64,000 nt of DNA from Pseudomonas poae (GCA_028869255.1 CP110972.1:749001-813000); one strand, 5' to 3'. Shown: positions 17,698-28,080, counted from the stretch's first letter. Numbers and translations: made by a program. Notes: generated from the letters alone by a model not told the origin.

Positions 17698-17728
17698 ACA
17701 AACCCGGCTCAGGCCGGGTTTGTTGTTT
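17698..17728 (+). terminator. Rho-independent terminator
   Basis: A perfect 11-base stem (ACAAACCCGGC / GCCGGGTTTGT) is followed by TGTTT, 10 bases after the permease stop. The T tract is short. Confidence 0.8.
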
Positions 17729-17890
17729 CTGGAGGAGCGGTGTCAAACAATTTGCGCAAAACCGCCAAGTTAACGCAAACCTTTGATTTTGCTTGTGGTC
17801 TGCTGCATTGTGCGCCCGGCGTCACGGGTATAAACTTTGCAATCTTTACACAGAGGCCACTAACGGTTCGTTTGGAGCCGTTCAGTCAGC

Positions 17891-18595
17891 ATGAAACCGA
17901 TTCAGCTGCCCTTGGGTGTGCGTCTGCGTGACGACGCCACCTTTATCAACTACTACCCAGGCGCCAATGCCGCTGCACTCGGCTATGTCGAGCGGCTCTG
18001 CGAAGCCGACGCCGGGTGGACCGAAAGCCTGATCTATCTGTGGGGCAAGCACGGCGTAGGGCGTACCCACCTGTTGCAGGCCGCGTGCCTGCGTTTCGAG
18101 CAGACCGGCGAGCCGGCGGTTTACCTGCCCCTGGCTGAGTTGATGGACCGTGGTATCGGCATCTTCGACCACCTTGAGCAATACGAGCTGGTGTGCCTGG
18201 ACGACCTGCAGGTGATCGCCGGCAAGGCGGAGTGGGAAGAGGCGCTGTTTCATTTGTTCAACCGCCTGCGCGACAGCGGCCGGCGCTTGCTGATTGCCGC
18301 ATCCACCTCGCCACGTGAATTACCGGTGAAGCTGGCTGACCTCAAGTCGCGCCTGACCCTGGCGCTGATCTTCCAGATGCGCCCCCTGTCCGACGAAGAC
18401 AAATTGCGCGCCTTGCAACTGCGTGCGTCGCGTCGCGGCCTGCACCTCACTGACGAAGTGGGGCACTTTATTCTCACCCGTGGCACCCGCAGCATGAGCG
18501 CGTTGTTCGATTTGCTCGAACAGCTCGATCAGGCATCTCTGCAAGCGCAACGAAAATTGACGATCCCCTTTCTCAAAGAAACTTTGGGTTGGTAA
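17891..18595 (+). CDS. hda: DnaA regulatory inactivator Hda
   Basis: Hda binds the replication sliding clamp and stimulates ATP hydrolysis by DnaA, preventing re-initiation. The 234-residue protein starts MKPIQLPLGV, which contains the clamp-binding motif QLPLGV. It has a Walker A (GKHGVGRTHLLQ), a Walker B (LVCLDDLQVI), and the AAA+ lid with TRGTRSMSALFDLLEQLD. Hda of this length lacks the DnaA DNA-binding domain, which excludes DnaA itself. Confidence 0.94.
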   Translation: MKPIQLPLGVRLRDDATFINYYPGANAAALGYVERLCEADAGWTESLIYLWGKHGVGRTHLLQAACLRFEQTGEPAVYLPLAELMDRGIGIFDHLEQYELVCLDDLQVIAGKAEWEEALFHLFNRLRDSGRRLLIAASTSPRELPVKLADLKSRLTLALIFQMRPLSDEDKLRALQLRASRRGLHLTDEVGHFILTRGTRSMSALFDLLEQLDQASLQAQRKLTIPFLKETLGW

Positions 18596-18804
18596 CGTGT
18601 TGAATCTGTAGGATTCGGCAATTTACAGGCGTCAGAAAACCTGCGTTTGAGCCCGTCTGGCCACGCATTTGAACTTAAAAATGGAATTACGGCTTAGATG
18701 TCATAGTCCAATCGCGAAGTCACATAGATCACGATTGAATTTGCAAATCGATGTGATAGTGGGCATAGTCTCGACTTCTTTACATATCAGCCACGGTCGT
18801 GCCC

Positions 18805-19449
18805 ATGCTAAATCGCTTCGCACCCCTCGTGCCTCTCGCACTCGTTACCCTGTTGTTTGGTTGCGCCACCCACACTCAAAACGTGGCTGAGCAGCAAAAA
18901 CCAGTACAACAGTCCCAGGCAAAATTCGTCGCTGCTCAGTCTTCTACTGTTTATGAAGACACTCTTTATAAAGAAGAGCAGGCTACCGAGAAAGAACTGG
19001 CCGCCTTCGGTGGCAACAAGCCTTATCAGCTTCCAGTTCTGGCCGACAGCATCCTCGAACGCGGCATGTCCCTGATCGGTACCCGTTACCGTTTCGGCGG
19101 CACCTCCGAAGCCGGTTTCGACTGCAGCGGTTTCATCGGCTACCTTTTTCGTGAAGAAGCTGGCATGAACCTGCCACGCTCCACCCGCGAAATGATCAAC
19201 GTGAAAGCACCGTTGGTCGCACGCAACAACCTCAAGCCCGGTGATCTGCTTTTCTTCAGTACTGCTGGCCGTGGCCGCGTAAGCCATGCCGGTATCTACC
19301 TGGGCGATAACCAGTTTATCCACTCCAGCAGCCGCCGCAGTGGTGGTGTTCGAGTGGACAGCCTGGGTGACAGCTACTGGAGCAAAACCTTCATCGAAGC
19401 CAAGCGCGCACTCGCCATGGCCCCGACTACGGTTACCGCTAGCAAGTAA
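18805..19449 (+). CDS. NlpC/P60 family lipoprotein peptidase (first copy)
   Basis: The product is a probable cell-wall endopeptidase anchored in the envelope. A lipoprotein signal ends LVTLLFGC with acylated C20. The NlpC/P60 domain follows, with the catalytic cysteine in GFDCSGFIGYLF and histidine in SHAGIYLGD. A GTG two codons upstream is an alternative start; neither has a strong ribosome site. The linker before the domain is about 50 residues longer than in the neighbouring copy. The 200 bases upstream are AT-rich and likely hold the promoter. Confidence 0.88.
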   Translation: MLNRFAPLVPLALVTLLFGCATHTQNVAEQQKPVQQSQAKFVAAQSSTVYEDTLYKEEQATEKELAAFGGNKPYQLPVLADSILERGMSLIGTRYRFGGTSEAGFDCSGFIGYLFREEAGMNLPRSTREMINVKAPLVARNNLKPGDLLFFSTAGRGRVSHAGIYLGDNQFIHSSSRRSGGVRVDSLGDSYWSKTFIEAKRALAMAPTTVTASK

Positions 19450-19593
19450 ACTTAAAGTGATACTTGAAGTTTGACGTGTAAGCGCTAGAATCCCTGGATA
19501 TTGTTGTAATCCGTTCGCGCGAGCTTTGCTTGCGCGTTCTGGTTTTCAGCGTTCGGCAGCGAAAGCCGCATCCAGACCAGGATTGTTCTGCAC

Positions 19594-20133
19594 ATGTCGA
19601 CCTCGGCCCGCCTGTTTCTTGTCCTCTGCGCCGCGCTGCTCAGCGCCTGCGCCAGTCGTCCACCGCCGCCCGCTCCCGTAGCGGTCAAGCCTAAGCCGGT
19701 GTTCAACTATTCCACGCAGAATTTCTCGCCTGCGGCTGAAGACGTGCTCTTCCGTGCGCTGGGCCTGGTTGGCACACCTTACCGTTGGGGCGGCAACACG
19801 CCGGACTCCGGGTTTGATTGCAGTGGCCTGATCGGTTTCGTCTTTCGCGACGCTGCCGGCATCTCCCTGCCGCGCACCACCCGTGAGCTGATCGTGATGC
19901 GTGCGCAGGATGTGAGCGAGCAGAACCTGCAAACCGGTGACTTGCTGTTCTTCGCCACCGGTGGCGGCTCGCAGGTCAGCCATGCCGGGATCTACGTGGG
20001 TGAAGGCCGCTTTGTGCACGCCCCGCAAACCGGCGGCACTGTGAAGCTCGATACCCTGTCCAAGGCGTATTGGCAGAATGCCTACCTGAGCGCCAAGCGC
20101 GTGTTGCCAGCTAACCTGGCGCGTAACCCCTAG
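19594..20133 (+). CDS. NlpC/P60 family lipoprotein peptidase (second copy)
   Basis: The 179-residue lipoprotein (signal ending ALLSAC, C19) has a short proline-rich linker (SRPPPPAPVAVKPKP). Its NlpC/P60 domain shows YRWGGNTPDSGFDCSG, SHAGIYVGEGRFVHAP and the conserved C-terminal helix. It is a paralogue of the gene just upstream and probably cuts murein stem peptides. The 144-base gap suggests separate or read-through transcription. Confidence 0.9.
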   Translation: MSTSARLFLVLCAALLSACASRPPPPAPVAVKPKPVFNYSTQNFSPAAEDVLFRALGLVGTPYRWGGNTPDSGFDCSGLIGFVFRDAAGISLPRTTRELIVMRAQDVSEQNLQTGDLLFFATGGGSQVSHAGIYVGEGRFVHAPQTGGTVKLDTLSKAYWQNAYLSAKRVLPANLARNP

Positions 20134-20150
20134 GCTGAACGGTAACTGAA

Positions 20151-20240
20151 TGTGGGAGCGGGCTTGCTCGCGAAGGCAGAGTGTCAGTCAACAGGTTCAT
20201 TGGCTGATCCACCGCTTTCGCGAGCAAGCCCGCTCCTACA
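20151..20240. repeat. Paired REP (REPIN), GCGGGCTTGCTCGCGAA family
   Basis: TGTGGGAGCGGGCTTGCTCGCGAA at 20151 is inverted at 20216-20240, with one mismatch (CTCCTACA for CTCCCACA). It lies between the convergent NlpC gene and sorbosone-dehydrogenase-like gene. Confidence 0.9.
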
Positions 20241-20267
20241 TTTGCTTTGTGTTGTACATGAGGTCGA

Positions 20268-21581
20268 TTATTTAACCGCCGACACCCGCCATACCTTATT
20301 CCCCACGTCATCCGCCACCAGCAAATCCCCCTGCTGATCAATCACCACGCCCACCGGCCGGCCCATGGCTTTCTCGTCCTTGTCGAGAAACCCGGTCAGC
20401 ACATCCACCGGCTGCCCTTTGGGCTGCCCACCCTCGAACGGCACGAAAATCACTTTGTAGCCACTGTGCGGCTTGCGATTCCATGAACCATGCTGGCCGA
20501 TAAACGCACCGTTGCTGAAGGGTGCCGGTAGCTTGCTGCCCTCGGCAAAGGTCAGCCCCAAAGAGGCGGTGTGAGGCCCTACCGCATAGTCCGGCGCGAT
20601 GGCCTTGGCCACCAGGTCGAGGTTTTGCGGGTTGACGCGCACGTCCACATGCTGGCCGTAGTAGCTGAAGGGCCAGCCATAAAATGCGCCATCCTTGACC
20701 GAGGTGATGTAGTCCGGCACCAGGTCGCTGCCGATTTCGTCGCGCTCGTTAACCGCCGTCCACAGCTTGCCGCTCTGCGGTTCCCAGGCCATGCCGTTGG
20801 GGTTGCGCAGGCCGGAGGCGAAGATGCGGTGCTCGCCGCTGGCGCGGTCGACCTCCCAAATCGCAGCGCGACCTTCTTCCGCTGCCAGGCCGTTTTCACC
20901 AACATTACTGTTGGAGCCGATGCTCACGTACAGCTTGCTGCCATCCTTGCTCGCCACCACGTTCTTGGTCCAATGGTGGTTGATGCTGCCGCCCGGCAGG
21001 TCGACGACCTTGGTGCCAGCCTGCTTGATCGCGGTTTCACCCGGCTGATAGGGGAAGCGCAGCAGCTTGTCGGAGTCGGCGACATACAGGTCATTGCCCA
21101 CCAGGGTCATACCGAACGGCGAGTTGAGGTTTTCCAGAAACACCGTGCGGGTCTCGGCGACGCCGTCATGGTCGGCGTCACGCAGCAGGGTGATGCGGTT
21201 CGGGCTGGGTACTCCTGCGCCGGCGCGGCCCATGACCTTCTCCATTACCCAGCCACGGATGCCTGTGGAATCATCCGGCTTGGGCGGTGCATTGGTTTCA
21301 GCCACCAGTACATCGCCATTGGGCAACACATACAGCCAGCGCGGGTGATCCAGGCCCTCGGCGAACGCCGCCACCTGGGTGCCGGCGGCGGCCGTTGGCT
21401 TCACTCCGTCCGGCCAGCCGATGGCCGGTGCGATGTTTACGGTGGGGATCAGGGTCTTGTTCGGCTCCGGCAGCTTGGGCGAGGGCCCGGTGCCGTCGGA
21501 GACCTGCAAAGTAGAGCTTTCGCCGCAGGCGCCGAGGGCACCGGCGAGCATGATCAGTAGGGCAAGTCTGGTTTTATGCAT
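20268..21581 (-). CDS. PQQ-type sugar (sorbosone/glucose) dehydrogenase-like lipoprotein
   Basis: The 437-residue protein has a lipoprotein signal ([10 protein letters not shown]19) and then a six-bladed beta-propeller of the glucose/sorbosone dehydrogenase family. Visible features are [23 protein letters not shown], the [12 protein letters not shown] blade, [16 protein letters not shown] and [19 protein letters not shown]. Such enzymes oxidise sugars in the periplasm with PQQ. Substrate and cofactor are not proven here, because many soluble homologues have unknown substrates. Confidence 0.83.
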   Translation of the reverse strand: MHKTRLALLIMLAGALGACGESSTLQVSDGTGPSPKLPEPNKTLIPTVNIAPAIGWPDGVKPTAAAGTQVAAFAEGLDHPRWLYVLPNGDVLVAETNAPPKPDDSTGIRGWVMEKVMGRAGAGVPSPNRITLLRDADHDGVAETRTVFLENLNSPFGMTLVGNDLYVADSDKLLRFPYQPGETAIKQAGTKVVDLPGGSINHHWTKNVVASKDGSKLYVSIGSNSNVGENGLAAEEGRAAIWEVDRASGEHRIFASGLRNPNGMAWEPQSGKLWTAVNERDEIGSDLVPDYITSVKDGAFYGWPFSYYGQHVDVRVNPQNLDLVAKAIAPDYAVGPHTASLGLTFAEGSKLPAPFSNGAFIGQHGSWNRKPHSGYKVIFVPFEGGQPKGQPVDVLTGFLDKDEKAMGRPVGVVIDQQGDLLVADDVGNKVWRVSAVK

Positions 21582-21689
21582 GGTCTTCTCCTGGATACCT
21601 GTAAGGGGTAGAGGAGGGCGGCGGCGCGATGGTTCAAGTGCAAGGCCAGCTTTAATTGACGCTCCACCCCCAACCCACTAACCTTCGCG

Positions 21690-21915
21690 GCTTGTTCCAG
21701 GTGCTCTGTGACCCATGGGTCGACGGAGTGAAACAGGGAAGCCGGTGAGTGAGCGCACTTGTACACAGTGCTGCCGCGATTCCGGCGCTGCCCCCGCAAC
21801 GGTAAATGAGTCAAGACGGTGCCTTTGGCCACTGTATCCAGGTGATATGGGAAGGCGCGCCGTTGGCCTGCGCTCTAAAAAGTGCGCCACTCATGAGTCC
21901 GGAGACCGGCCTGGA
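21690..21915 (+). promoter_or_regulatory. Cobalamin riboswitch
   Basis: The segment contains the class hallmarks in order: an initial stem with GGTGCTCTGTGA, GAAACAGGGAAGCCGGTG (about 21729), the near-invariant GCTGCCCCCGCAACGGTA (about 21787) and, near the end, ATGAGTCCGGAGACCGGCC. It ends about 95 bases before cobO and should repress the cob operon when adenosylcobalamin is plentiful. Confidence 0.95.
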
Positions 21916-22007
21916 GCATCCAACAGCATCACGGTGGGCGATGCTTGGCTGTCTGTTTGTCTTTTTTCCTGCCCGCCGTTTTTGTCCAGCCCCAACGGAG
22001 AGCTGCC

Positions 22008-22619
22008 ATGACCGATTCCCCCGACCGCGACGAACGCCACCTGGCGCGCATGCTGCGCAAAAAAGCCGTGATCGACGAACGCATCGCCAACTCCCCCAAC
22101 GAATGCGGGCTGCTGCTGGTGCTGACCGGCAACGGCAAAGGCAAAAGCAGTTCGGCGTTCGGCATGCTCGCCCGCGCCATGGGCCACGGCATGCAGTGCG
22201 GCGTGGTGCAGTTCATCAAGGGCCGCAACAGCACCGGTGAAGAGTTGTTCTTCCGCCGCTTCCCCGAGCAAGTACGCTTCCACGTGATGGGCGAGGGCTT
22301 CACCTGGGAAACCCAGGACCGCCAGCGCGACATCGCCGCCGCCGAAGCCGCCTGGGCGGTGTCCCGCGAGTTGTTGCAAGACCCGTCCATCGGCCTGGTG
22401 GTCCTGGATGAACTGAACATCGCCCTCAAACATGGCTACCTCGACCTCGACCAGGTGCTCAGCGACCTGCAAGCCCGTCCGCCGATGCAGCATGTGGTGG
22501 TCACCGGGCGTGGCGCCAAGCCCGAGTTGATTGAAATGGGCGACACCGTCACCGAAATGGGCATGCTCAAGCACGCCTTCCAGGCCGGTATCAAGGCACA
22601 GAAGGGCGTCGAACTTTGA
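22008..22619 (+). CDS. cobO: Cob(I)yrinic acid a,c-diamide adenosyltransferase
   Basis: CobO (BtuR/CobA in enterics) attaches the adenosyl group to the reduced corrinoid. The 203-residue protein has an unusual P-loop, TGNGKGKSSSAFGM, and the acceptor region VVLDELNIALKHGYL. It is the first gene of the riboswitch-controlled operon. ATG at 22008 follows ACGGAGAGCTGCC. Its stop overlaps the next start. Confidence 0.94.
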   Translation: MTDSPDRDERHLARMLRKKAVIDERIANSPNECGLLLVLTGNGKGKSSSAFGMLARAMGHGMQCGVVQFIKGRNSTGEELFFRRFPEQVRFHVMGEGFTWETQDRQRDIAAAEAAWAVSRELLQDPSIGLVVLDELNIALKHGYLDLDQVLSDLQARPPMQHVVVTGRGAKPELIEMGDTVTEMGMLKHAFQAGIKAQKGVEL

Positions 22620-24022
22620 ATCAGCCCCGTCATTGCCCGGCCGTATTGATCGCCGCTCCGGCGTCCGGCCAGGGCAAAACCACCGTCACCGCCGCGCTGG
22701 CCCGTTTGCACCGCAACCTGGGGCGCAAGGTGCGGGTGTTCAAGTGCGGCCCGGACTTTCTGGACCCGATGATTCACGAGCGCGCCAGCGGTGCGCCGGT
22801 GTATCAACTGGACATGTGGATGGTGGGCGAGCAGGAAAGTCGTCGCCTGTTGTGGGAAGCGGCGGGTGAGGCTGACCTGATCCTGATCGAAGGCGTGATG
22901 GGCCTGTTCGACGGCACGCCGTCCAGCGCCGACCTGGCGCGGCACTTTGGTGTGCCGGTGCTGGGCGTGATCGACGGCACCGCCATGGCCCAGACCTTCG
23001 GCGCCCTGGCCCTGGGTCTGGCGCGCTATCAGCCGGACCTGCCGTTCGCCGGCGTGCTGGCCAACCGCGTCGGCACCCTGCGCCACGCGCAACTGCTGGA
23101 AGGTAGCCTCACCGAAGGCCTGCGTTGGTACGGCGCGTTGTCCCGCGAAACCGGGATTGAACTGCCCAGTCGCCACCTCGGCCTGGTGCAAGCCAGCGAA
23201 CTGAATGACCTCGACGTGCGCCTCGACGCCGCCGCCCAAGCCTTGGGCAGCAGCTGCGAGGTTGCCTTGCCGCCGCCGGTAACCTTCGCCGCCCCTGAAG
23301 TGATCGCGGCCGAACCGTTGCTGGCCGGCGTACGTATTGCGGTGGCTCGCGATGAAGCCTTCGCCTTCACTTACGGCGCCAGCCTCGACCTGTTGCGGGC
23401 GATGGGCGCCGAGCTGCGTTTTTTCTCGCCGATCCACGATCGCGAATTGCCTGACGCCGACAGTCTGTATCTGCCCGGCGGTTACCCGGAATTGCACCAC
23501 CAGGCGCTGTCGGAAAACACTCCGATGCTCGATGCCATCCGTGCCCATCACGCTGGCGGCAAGCCCTTGCTCGCCGAGTGTGGCGGCATGCTGTACCTGC
23601 TGGATTCGCTCACCGACGTCGATGGCACCCGCGCCGAATTGGTCGGCCTGCTGCAAGGCGATGCGGTGATGCAAAAGAAACTCGCAGCCCTGGCCCTGCA
23701 AAGTGTCGAGCTGCCGGAAGGCGTATTGCGCGGGCACACCTATCACCATTCCCTGACCAGCACCGAATGGCAGCCGATTGCCCGTGGCCTGAGCCCCAAT
23801 GGTGGGCGCGGCGCCGAGGCGGTGTATCGGCAGGGGCGGATGACGGCGTCCTATGTGCACTTTTATTTCCCGTCCAATCCGGCGGCGGTAGCCGCCTTGT
23901 TTGCGCCGAGCCCTGAGACCGCTATCGCAGGCAAGCCAGCTCCCACATTGGAGTGTGTTTCAACTCGATCAACTGTGGGAGGGGCGGTGCGACGATTCGA
24001 CTTGCCCGCGAAGAGGCCATGA
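22616..24022 (+). CDS. cobB: Cobyrinate a,c-diamide synthase
   Basis: CobB (CbiA) amidates the a and c side chains of cobyrinate using glutamine and ATP. The protein has an N-terminal ATPase (APASGQGKTTVTAAL) and a C-terminal class I glutamine amidotransferase domain with the nucleophile in LLAECGGMLYLL and histidines in HTYHHS and VHFYF. The start is TTG at 22616, overlapping the cobO stop (TTGA); no better start lies nearby. The last 35 or so residues, after ALFAPSPETA, are encoded partly by a REP sequence and are unlikely to be conserved. Confidence 0.93.
   Translation: MNQPRHCPAVLIAAPASGQGKTTVTAALARLHRNLGRKVRVFKCGPDFLDPMIHERASGAPVYQLDMWMVGEQESRRLLWEAAGEADLILIEGVMGLFDGTPSSADLARHFGVPVLGVIDGTAMAQTFGALALGLARYQPDLPFAGVLANRVGTLRHAQLLEGSLTEGLRWYGALSRETGIELPSRHLGLVQASELNDLDVRLDAAAQALGSSCEVALPPPVTFAAPEVIAAEPLLAGVRIAVARDEAFAFTYGASLDLLRAMGAELRFFSPIHDRELPDADSLYLPGGYPELHHQALSENTPMLDAIRAHHAGGKPLLAECGGMLYLLDSLTDVDGTRAELVGLLQGDAVMQKKLAALALQSVELPEGVLRGHTYHHSLTSTEWQPIARGLSPNGGRGAEAVYRQGRMTASYVHFYFPSNPAAVAALFAPSPETAIAGKPAPTLECVSTRSTVGGAVRRFDLPAKRP
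23931..24015. repeat. Degenerate REP pair inside the cobB 3' end
   Basis: GCTATCGCAGGCAAGCCAGCTCCCAC at 23931-23946 is a full arm of the GCTGGCTTGCCTGCGATAG family. A decayed partner follows (CTGTGGGAGG near 23973, TTGCCCGCGAAG near 24002). The element is read in frame by cobB, up to the overlap with bluB. Confidence 0.8.
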
Positions 24023-24669
24023 CCGACAACGCCTTCCCCGAGGCCGACCGCCAAGCCGTGTACCGCGCCATCGCCGAACGCCGCGATATGCGCCACTTCA
24101 GCGGCGGCACTGTCGCGCCCGAATTGCTCCACCGCTTGCTCCAGGCCGCGCACCAGGCTCCCAGTGTCGGCCTGATGCAACCCTGGCGGTTTATCCGTAT
24201 CAGCGACCGCCATCTGCGTGGGCAGATTCAACAGCTGGTGGAAGAAGAGCGCGTGCGCACCGCCGAAGCCTTGGGCGAGCGTTCCGATGCGTTTATGAAG
24301 CTCAAGGTCGAAGGCATCTACGACTGCGCCGAAGTGCTGGTGGCGGCGCTGATGGATGATCGCGAGCGCCATATCTTCGGGCGGCGCACCTTGCCGGAAA
24401 TGGACATGGCGTCGCTGTCCTGTGCGATCCAGAATCTGTGGCTGGCTGCCCGCGTTGAAGGGCTGGGCATGGGCTGGGTCTCGCTGTTCGAACCGCAGGC
24501 GCTGGCCGACCTGCTGGGCCTGCCGCCCGGCGCAAAACCCCTGGCGGTGTTGTGCCTGGGGCCCGTCGCCGAGTTCTACCCGGCACCGATGTTGCAGCTC
24601 GAAGGCTGGACCGAACCACGGCCGCTGAGTGACATGTTGTATGAGAATGTGTGGGGAGTGAGTCAATGA
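24019..24669 (+). CDS. bluB: 5,6-dimethylbenzimidazole synthase BluB
   Basis: BluB breaks down reduced FMN with oxygen to form the lower ligand of B12, so the pathway depends on oxygen. The 216-residue nitroreductase-fold protein has [10 protein letters not shown] for the flavin phosphate, [15 protein letters not shown] and the lid region [27 protein letters not shown] 24019 overlaps the cobB stop (ATGA). The longer frame from 23953 reads the REP sequence and was rejected. Confidence 0.93.
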   Translation: MTDNAFPEADRQAVYRAIAERRDMRHFSGGTVAPELLHRLLQAAHQAPSVGLMQPWRFIRISDRHLRGQIQQLVEEERVRTAEALGERSDAFMKLKVEGIYDCAEVLVAALMDDRERHIFGRRTLPEMDMASLSCAIQNLWLAARVEGLGMGWVSLFEPQALADLLGLPPGAKPLAVLCLGPVAEFYPAPMLQLEGWTEPRPLSDMLYENVWGVSQ

Positions 24670-25574
24670 GTGTGGCCTTGCTGTGTGTCGCTGCGGTGGC
24701 GCTGGATGCGCTGCTGGGTGAGCCCAGGCGCTGGCATCCGCTGGTGGCGTTCGGCAATTTCGCCGGGCGCATCGAGCAACGTTTCAACAGCGGTGGCCGT
24801 GGCTGGCGCAGCCACGGCGTGACCGCGTGGGTTATCGCGGTGGTGCCGCTGACGCTGTTGGCCACCGCCTTCTCGTGGGCGCCGTATATCGGCTGGGTGC
24901 TGGAGATTCTGGCGCTGTACCTGGCGCTGGGCATGCGCAGCCTGGGCGAACATGTGATCCCGGTGGCCCAGGCATTGCGCAGTGATGATCTGGATGAAGC
25001 GCGCAAGCGCGTGAGCTACCTGGTCAGCCGCCAGACCAGCGAACTGGACCGCACCGAAGTCGCCCGTGCCGCCACCGAGTCGGTGCTGGAAAACGGCAGC
25101 GACGCGGTGTTTGCCGCGCTGTTCTGGTTTGTCGTCGGCGGTGTGCCGGGGGTGGTGCTCTACCGCCTGAGCAATACCCTCGATGCCATGTGGGGCTATC
25201 GCAACGAGCGCTTTGAACGCTTCGGCTGGGCGGCGGCGAAAATCGACGACGTGCTGAACTACATTCCTGCACGGCTTGTGGCGTTGACCTACGCGGTATT
25301 GGGCAAGACCCGTCTGGCCTTCAAATGCTGGCGCACCCAAGGCCCGACCTGGGACAGCCCGAATGCCGGCCCGGTGATGGCCGCCGGCGCAGGCGCGTTG
25401 GGGGTTGAGCTGGGCGGCGCGGCGATCTACCACGGCGAAGTGCACCAGCGCCCGCCATTGGGCGAAGGCCCGGCGGCGGACGCCGACTCCATCGACCGGG
25501 GCTGGCAACTGGTGCAGCGCGGCGTATGGTTATGGCTGCTGATCCTATGTGCGGGGGCGCAATTCTATGCTTGA
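24666..25574 (+). CDS. cbiB: Adenosylcobinamide-phosphate synthase (CobD/CbiB)
   Basis: This inner-membrane enzyme attaches aminopropanol phosphate to adenosylcobyric acid. The 302-residue protein begins [28 protein letters not shown], the family hallmark. It also has [36 protein letters not shown] and the conserved [17 protein letters not shown]. It is called cobD in Pseudomonas naming. ATG overlaps the bluB stop. Confidence 0.93.
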   Translation: MSVALLCVAAVALDALLGEPRRWHPLVAFGNFAGRIEQRFNSGGRGWRSHGVTAWVIAVVPLTLLATAFSWAPYIGWVLEILALYLALGMRSLGEHVIPVAQALRSDDLDEARKRVSYLVSRQTSELDRTEVARAATESVLENGSDAVFAALFWFVVGGVPGVVLYRLSNTLDAMWGYRNERFERFGWAAAKIDDVLNYIPARLVALTYAVLGKTRLAFKCWRTQGPTWDSPNAGPVMAAGAGALGVELGGAAIYHGEVHQRPPLGEGPAADADSIDRGWQLVQRGVWLWLLILCAGAQFYA

Positions 25575-26556
25575 ACACGGTGGCCGGCTGCGCAAGGCGG
25601 CGCTCCAGTACGGGATTGCCGAGGCCGACTGGCTCGACCTGTCCAGCGGCCTCGCGCCGTGGCCCTGGGCGATCCCCGAGATCCCGCTGCGGGCCTGGGC
25701 GCGCTTGCCGGAAACCGACGACGGCCTGGAGCAAGCCGCCAGCGAATACTACGGCGCCGCGCAGCTGCTGCCGGTGCCCGGTTCCCAGGCGGCGATCCAG
25801 TTGCTGCCGCGCCTGCGCCGTGCGGGCAAGGTCGGCGTGTTGTCGCCGTGCTATGCCGAACACGCCGAAGCCTGGCGCCGCGCCGGTTACGTGGTGCGCG
25901 AAGTGCAGGAGCAGGAAGTCGATTTCTTCCTCGATAGCCTCGACGTGCTGGTGGTGGTCAATCCGAACAACCCCACGGGTTTGAGCCTGCCCCCGCAACG
26001 CCTGCTCGACTGGCACTCACGGCTGGCCCAGCGCGGCGGCTGGCTGGTGGTGGACGAAGCCTTTATGGACGTGACCCCGCAGTTGAGCCTGGCTCGCCAG
26101 GCCCATCAGGTCGGGCTGATTGTGTTGCGTTCGTTCGGCAAGTTTTTCGGCCTGGCCGGGGTACGGCTGGGCTTTGTGCTGGCCGAACGCAAGCTGCTCA
26201 AGTTGCTCGCCGAACAGCTCGGGCCGTGGGCGGTCAGCGGGCCGACGCGGGTGCTGGGCCAGGTGTGCCTGCGTGACACCGCCGGGCATGCGCGGCAACG
26301 CGTGCGTTGTATTGAAGCCGGCCAGCGCCTGTACGCCTTGCTGGAACGCCATGGCTTTCAACCCCAGGGCGGCTGTGCCTTGTTCCAATGGCTGATCACC
26401 CCGCATGCCGCACGCATGCACGAATTCATGGCTCAGCGCGGCATCCTGCTGCGCCTGTTTGCCCACGACAGCAGCCTGCGATTCGGCTTGCCCGATACCG
26501 AAGCCGACTGGCTGCGCCTCGACGAGGCCCTGGGTGCCTACAAGGAAGCTGTATGA
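25567..26556 (+). CDS. cobD: Threonine-phosphate decarboxylase (PLP, CobC/CobD)
   Basis: The enzyme makes aminopropanol phosphate, the linker used by the preceding gene product. The 329-residue class I/II aminotransferase-fold protein has [20 protein letters not shown] and the PLP lysine in [16 protein letters not shown]. In Pseudomonas it is usually called cobC; the Salmonella symbol is used here. ATG 25567 overlaps the cbiB end by 8 bases; the ATG at 25549 lies further inside cbiB. Confidence 0.92.
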   Translation: MLEHGGRLRKAALQYGIAEADWLDLSSGLAPWPWAIPEIPLRAWARLPETDDGLEQAASEYYGAAQLLPVPGSQAAIQLLPRLRRAGKVGVLSPCYAEHAEAWRRAGYVVREVQEQEVDFFLDSLDVLVVVNPNNPTGLSLPPQRLLDWHSRLAQRGGWLVVDEAFMDVTPQLSLARQAHQVGLIVLRSFGKFFGLAGVRLGFVLAERKLLKLLAEQLGPWAVSGPTRVLGQVCLRDTAGHARQRVRCIEAGQRLYALLERHGFQPQGGCALFQWLITPHAARMHEFMAQRGILLRLFAHDSSLRFGLPDTEADWLRLDEALGAYKEAV

Positions 26557-28004
26557 GTACGCTGATGGTGCAGGGCACCACCTCCGACGCCGGTAAAAGT
26601 ACCCTGGTGACCGCGCTGTGCCGTTGGCTGGTGCGCCAGGGCGTGGCGGTGGCACCGTTCAAGCCGCAGAACATGGCGCTCAACAGCGCCGTCACCGCCG
26701 AAGGCGGCGAAATCGGCCGCGCCCAGGCGGTACAGGCCCAGGCCGCCAACCTGGCGCCCCACACCGACATGAACCCGGTGCTGCTTAAACCCAACAGCGA
26801 CACTGGCTCCCAAGTGATCATCCACGGCCGCGCCGTGACCAGCATGAACGCGGTGGCCTATCACGATTACAAAGCCATCGCGATGCAGGCGGTGCTGGCC
26901 TCGCACGCGCGGTTGAGCGCTGCCTACCCGGTGGTGATGGTCGAGGGTGCGGGGTCGCCTGCGGAGATCAACCTGCGCGCCAACGACATCGCCAATATGG
27001 GCTTCGCCGAGGCCGTGGATTGCCCGGTGCTGCTGATCGCCGATATCAACCGTGGCGGCGTGTTTGCCCATCTGGTCGGCACGCTGGAGCTGCTTTCGCC
27101 GACCGAACAGGCGCGGGTAAAAGGCTTTATCATCAACCGTTTTCGCGGCGATATCGCGTTGTTGCAACCGGGCCTGGACTGGCTGCAAGCGCGCACCGGC
27201 AAACCGGTGGTGGGCGTGTTGCCCTACGTGATGGACCTGCACCTGGAAGCCGAAGACGGCATCGACCAGCGCCAGATCGACAAGGCGGCCCAGGTACTCA
27301 AGGTGGTGGTGCCGGTGTTGCCGCGCATCAGCAACCATACCGACTTCGACCCGCTGCGCCTGCATCCCCAAGTGGATTTGCAGTTTATCGGGCCGGGCCA
27401 GCCGATTCCGGCTGCCGACCTGATCATCCTGCCGGGCTCGAAAAGCGTGCGCAATGACCTTGCCTATCTACGTGCCAATGGCTGGGAAAATGCCGTGGCC
27501 CGGCACTTGCGCTACGGCGGCAAAGTGCTGGGGATTTGCGGCGGGTTGCAGATGCTCGGTGAACAGGTGCATGACCCGCTTGGGCTGGAGGGCGCGGCCG
27601 GCTCCAGTGAGGGCTTGGGGCTGTTGGCGTTCAGTACGACCCTGGAAGCACAGAAGCAGTTGCGCAATGTGCGCGGGCGTTTGATGTTGGAAAATGCCGA
27701 GGTCAGCGGGTATGAGATTCACGCCGGTGTAACGTCCGGTGCGGCGCTGTCGGCGGCTGCTGTGCTGTTGGAGGATGGGCGTAGTGACGGCGCGCAGAGT
27801 GCGGACGGGCAGATCCTCGGTACTTATCTGCATGGGTTGTTCGAAACCCCGGCTGCGTGCAGTGCCTTGCTGCGCTGGGCGGGGCTGCAGGATGTGCAGG
27901 AGGTGGATTATCACGCCCTGCGCGAGCGTGATATCGAGCGGCTGGCGGACCTGGTGGAGAACCATCTGGATACCGACTTGTTGCGCAAGCTATGTGGGAT
28001 TTAA
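26553..28004 (+). CDS. cobQ: Cobyric acid synthase
   Basis: CobQ (CbiP) amidates the b, d, e and g side chains of adenosylcobyrinate diamide. The 483-residue protein has the N-terminal dethiobiotin-synthetase-like ATPase ([29 protein letters not shown]). The C-terminal glutaminase-like domain has the cysteine in [11 protein letters not shown] and histidine in [12 protein letters not shown] overlaps the previous stop (ATGA). A repeat-rich gap follows. Confidence 0.95.
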   Translation: MSTLMVQGTTSDAGKSTLVTALCRWLVRQGVAVAPFKPQNMALNSAVTAEGGEIGRAQAVQAQAANLAPHTDMNPVLLKPNSDTGSQVIIHGRAVTSMNAVAYHDYKAIAMQAVLASHARLSAAYPVVMVEGAGSPAEINLRANDIANMGFAEAVDCPVLLIADINRGGVFAHLVGTLELLSPTEQARVKGFIINRFRGDIALLQPGLDWLQARTGKPVVGVLPYVMDLHLEAEDGIDQRQIDKAAQVLKVVVPVLPRISNHTDFDPLRLHPQVDLQFIGPGQPIPAADLIILPGSKSVRNDLAYLRANGWENAVARHLRYGGKVLGICGGLQMLGEQVHDPLGLEGAAGSSEGLGLLAFSTTLEAQKQLRNVRGRLMLENAEVSGYEIHAGVTSGAALSAAAVLLEDGRSDGAQSADGQILGTYLHGLFETPAACSALLRWAGLQDVQEVDYHALRERDIERLADLVENHLDTDLLRKLCGI

Positions 28005-28032
28005 CTGTGGGCACGCGGTCTTTGGGTGGGAG

Positions 28033-28080
28033 AAAAGCGGATCTGCTTTTCTGTGGGAGCGGGCTTGCCCGCGATGGCGG
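28033..28080 (+). repeat. 48-bp direct repeat with REP core, copy 1
   Basis: AAAAGCGGATCTGCTTTTCT followed by a REP half (TGTGGGAGCGGGCTTGCCCG) is repeated at 28351-28398 with 46 of 48 bases identical. A further same-orientation REP half lies at 28124-28153. Between the copies, 28225-28325 holds GAAGAGCCCAAAAGTAACCAAAAGGCTC and a GC-rich tail that resembles a long dispersed Pseudomonas intergenic element as I remember it. Confidence 0.75.

Noticed and set aside
18715..18765. Possible CRP/Vfr site (imperfect ATCAC-GATT inverted repeat) before the first NlpC gene
   Set aside because: The arms are interrupted and do not match TGTGA-N6-TCACA.
22436..23860. 474-residue minus-strand frame opposite cobB
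   Set aside because: It is antisense to cobB within a coupled operon.
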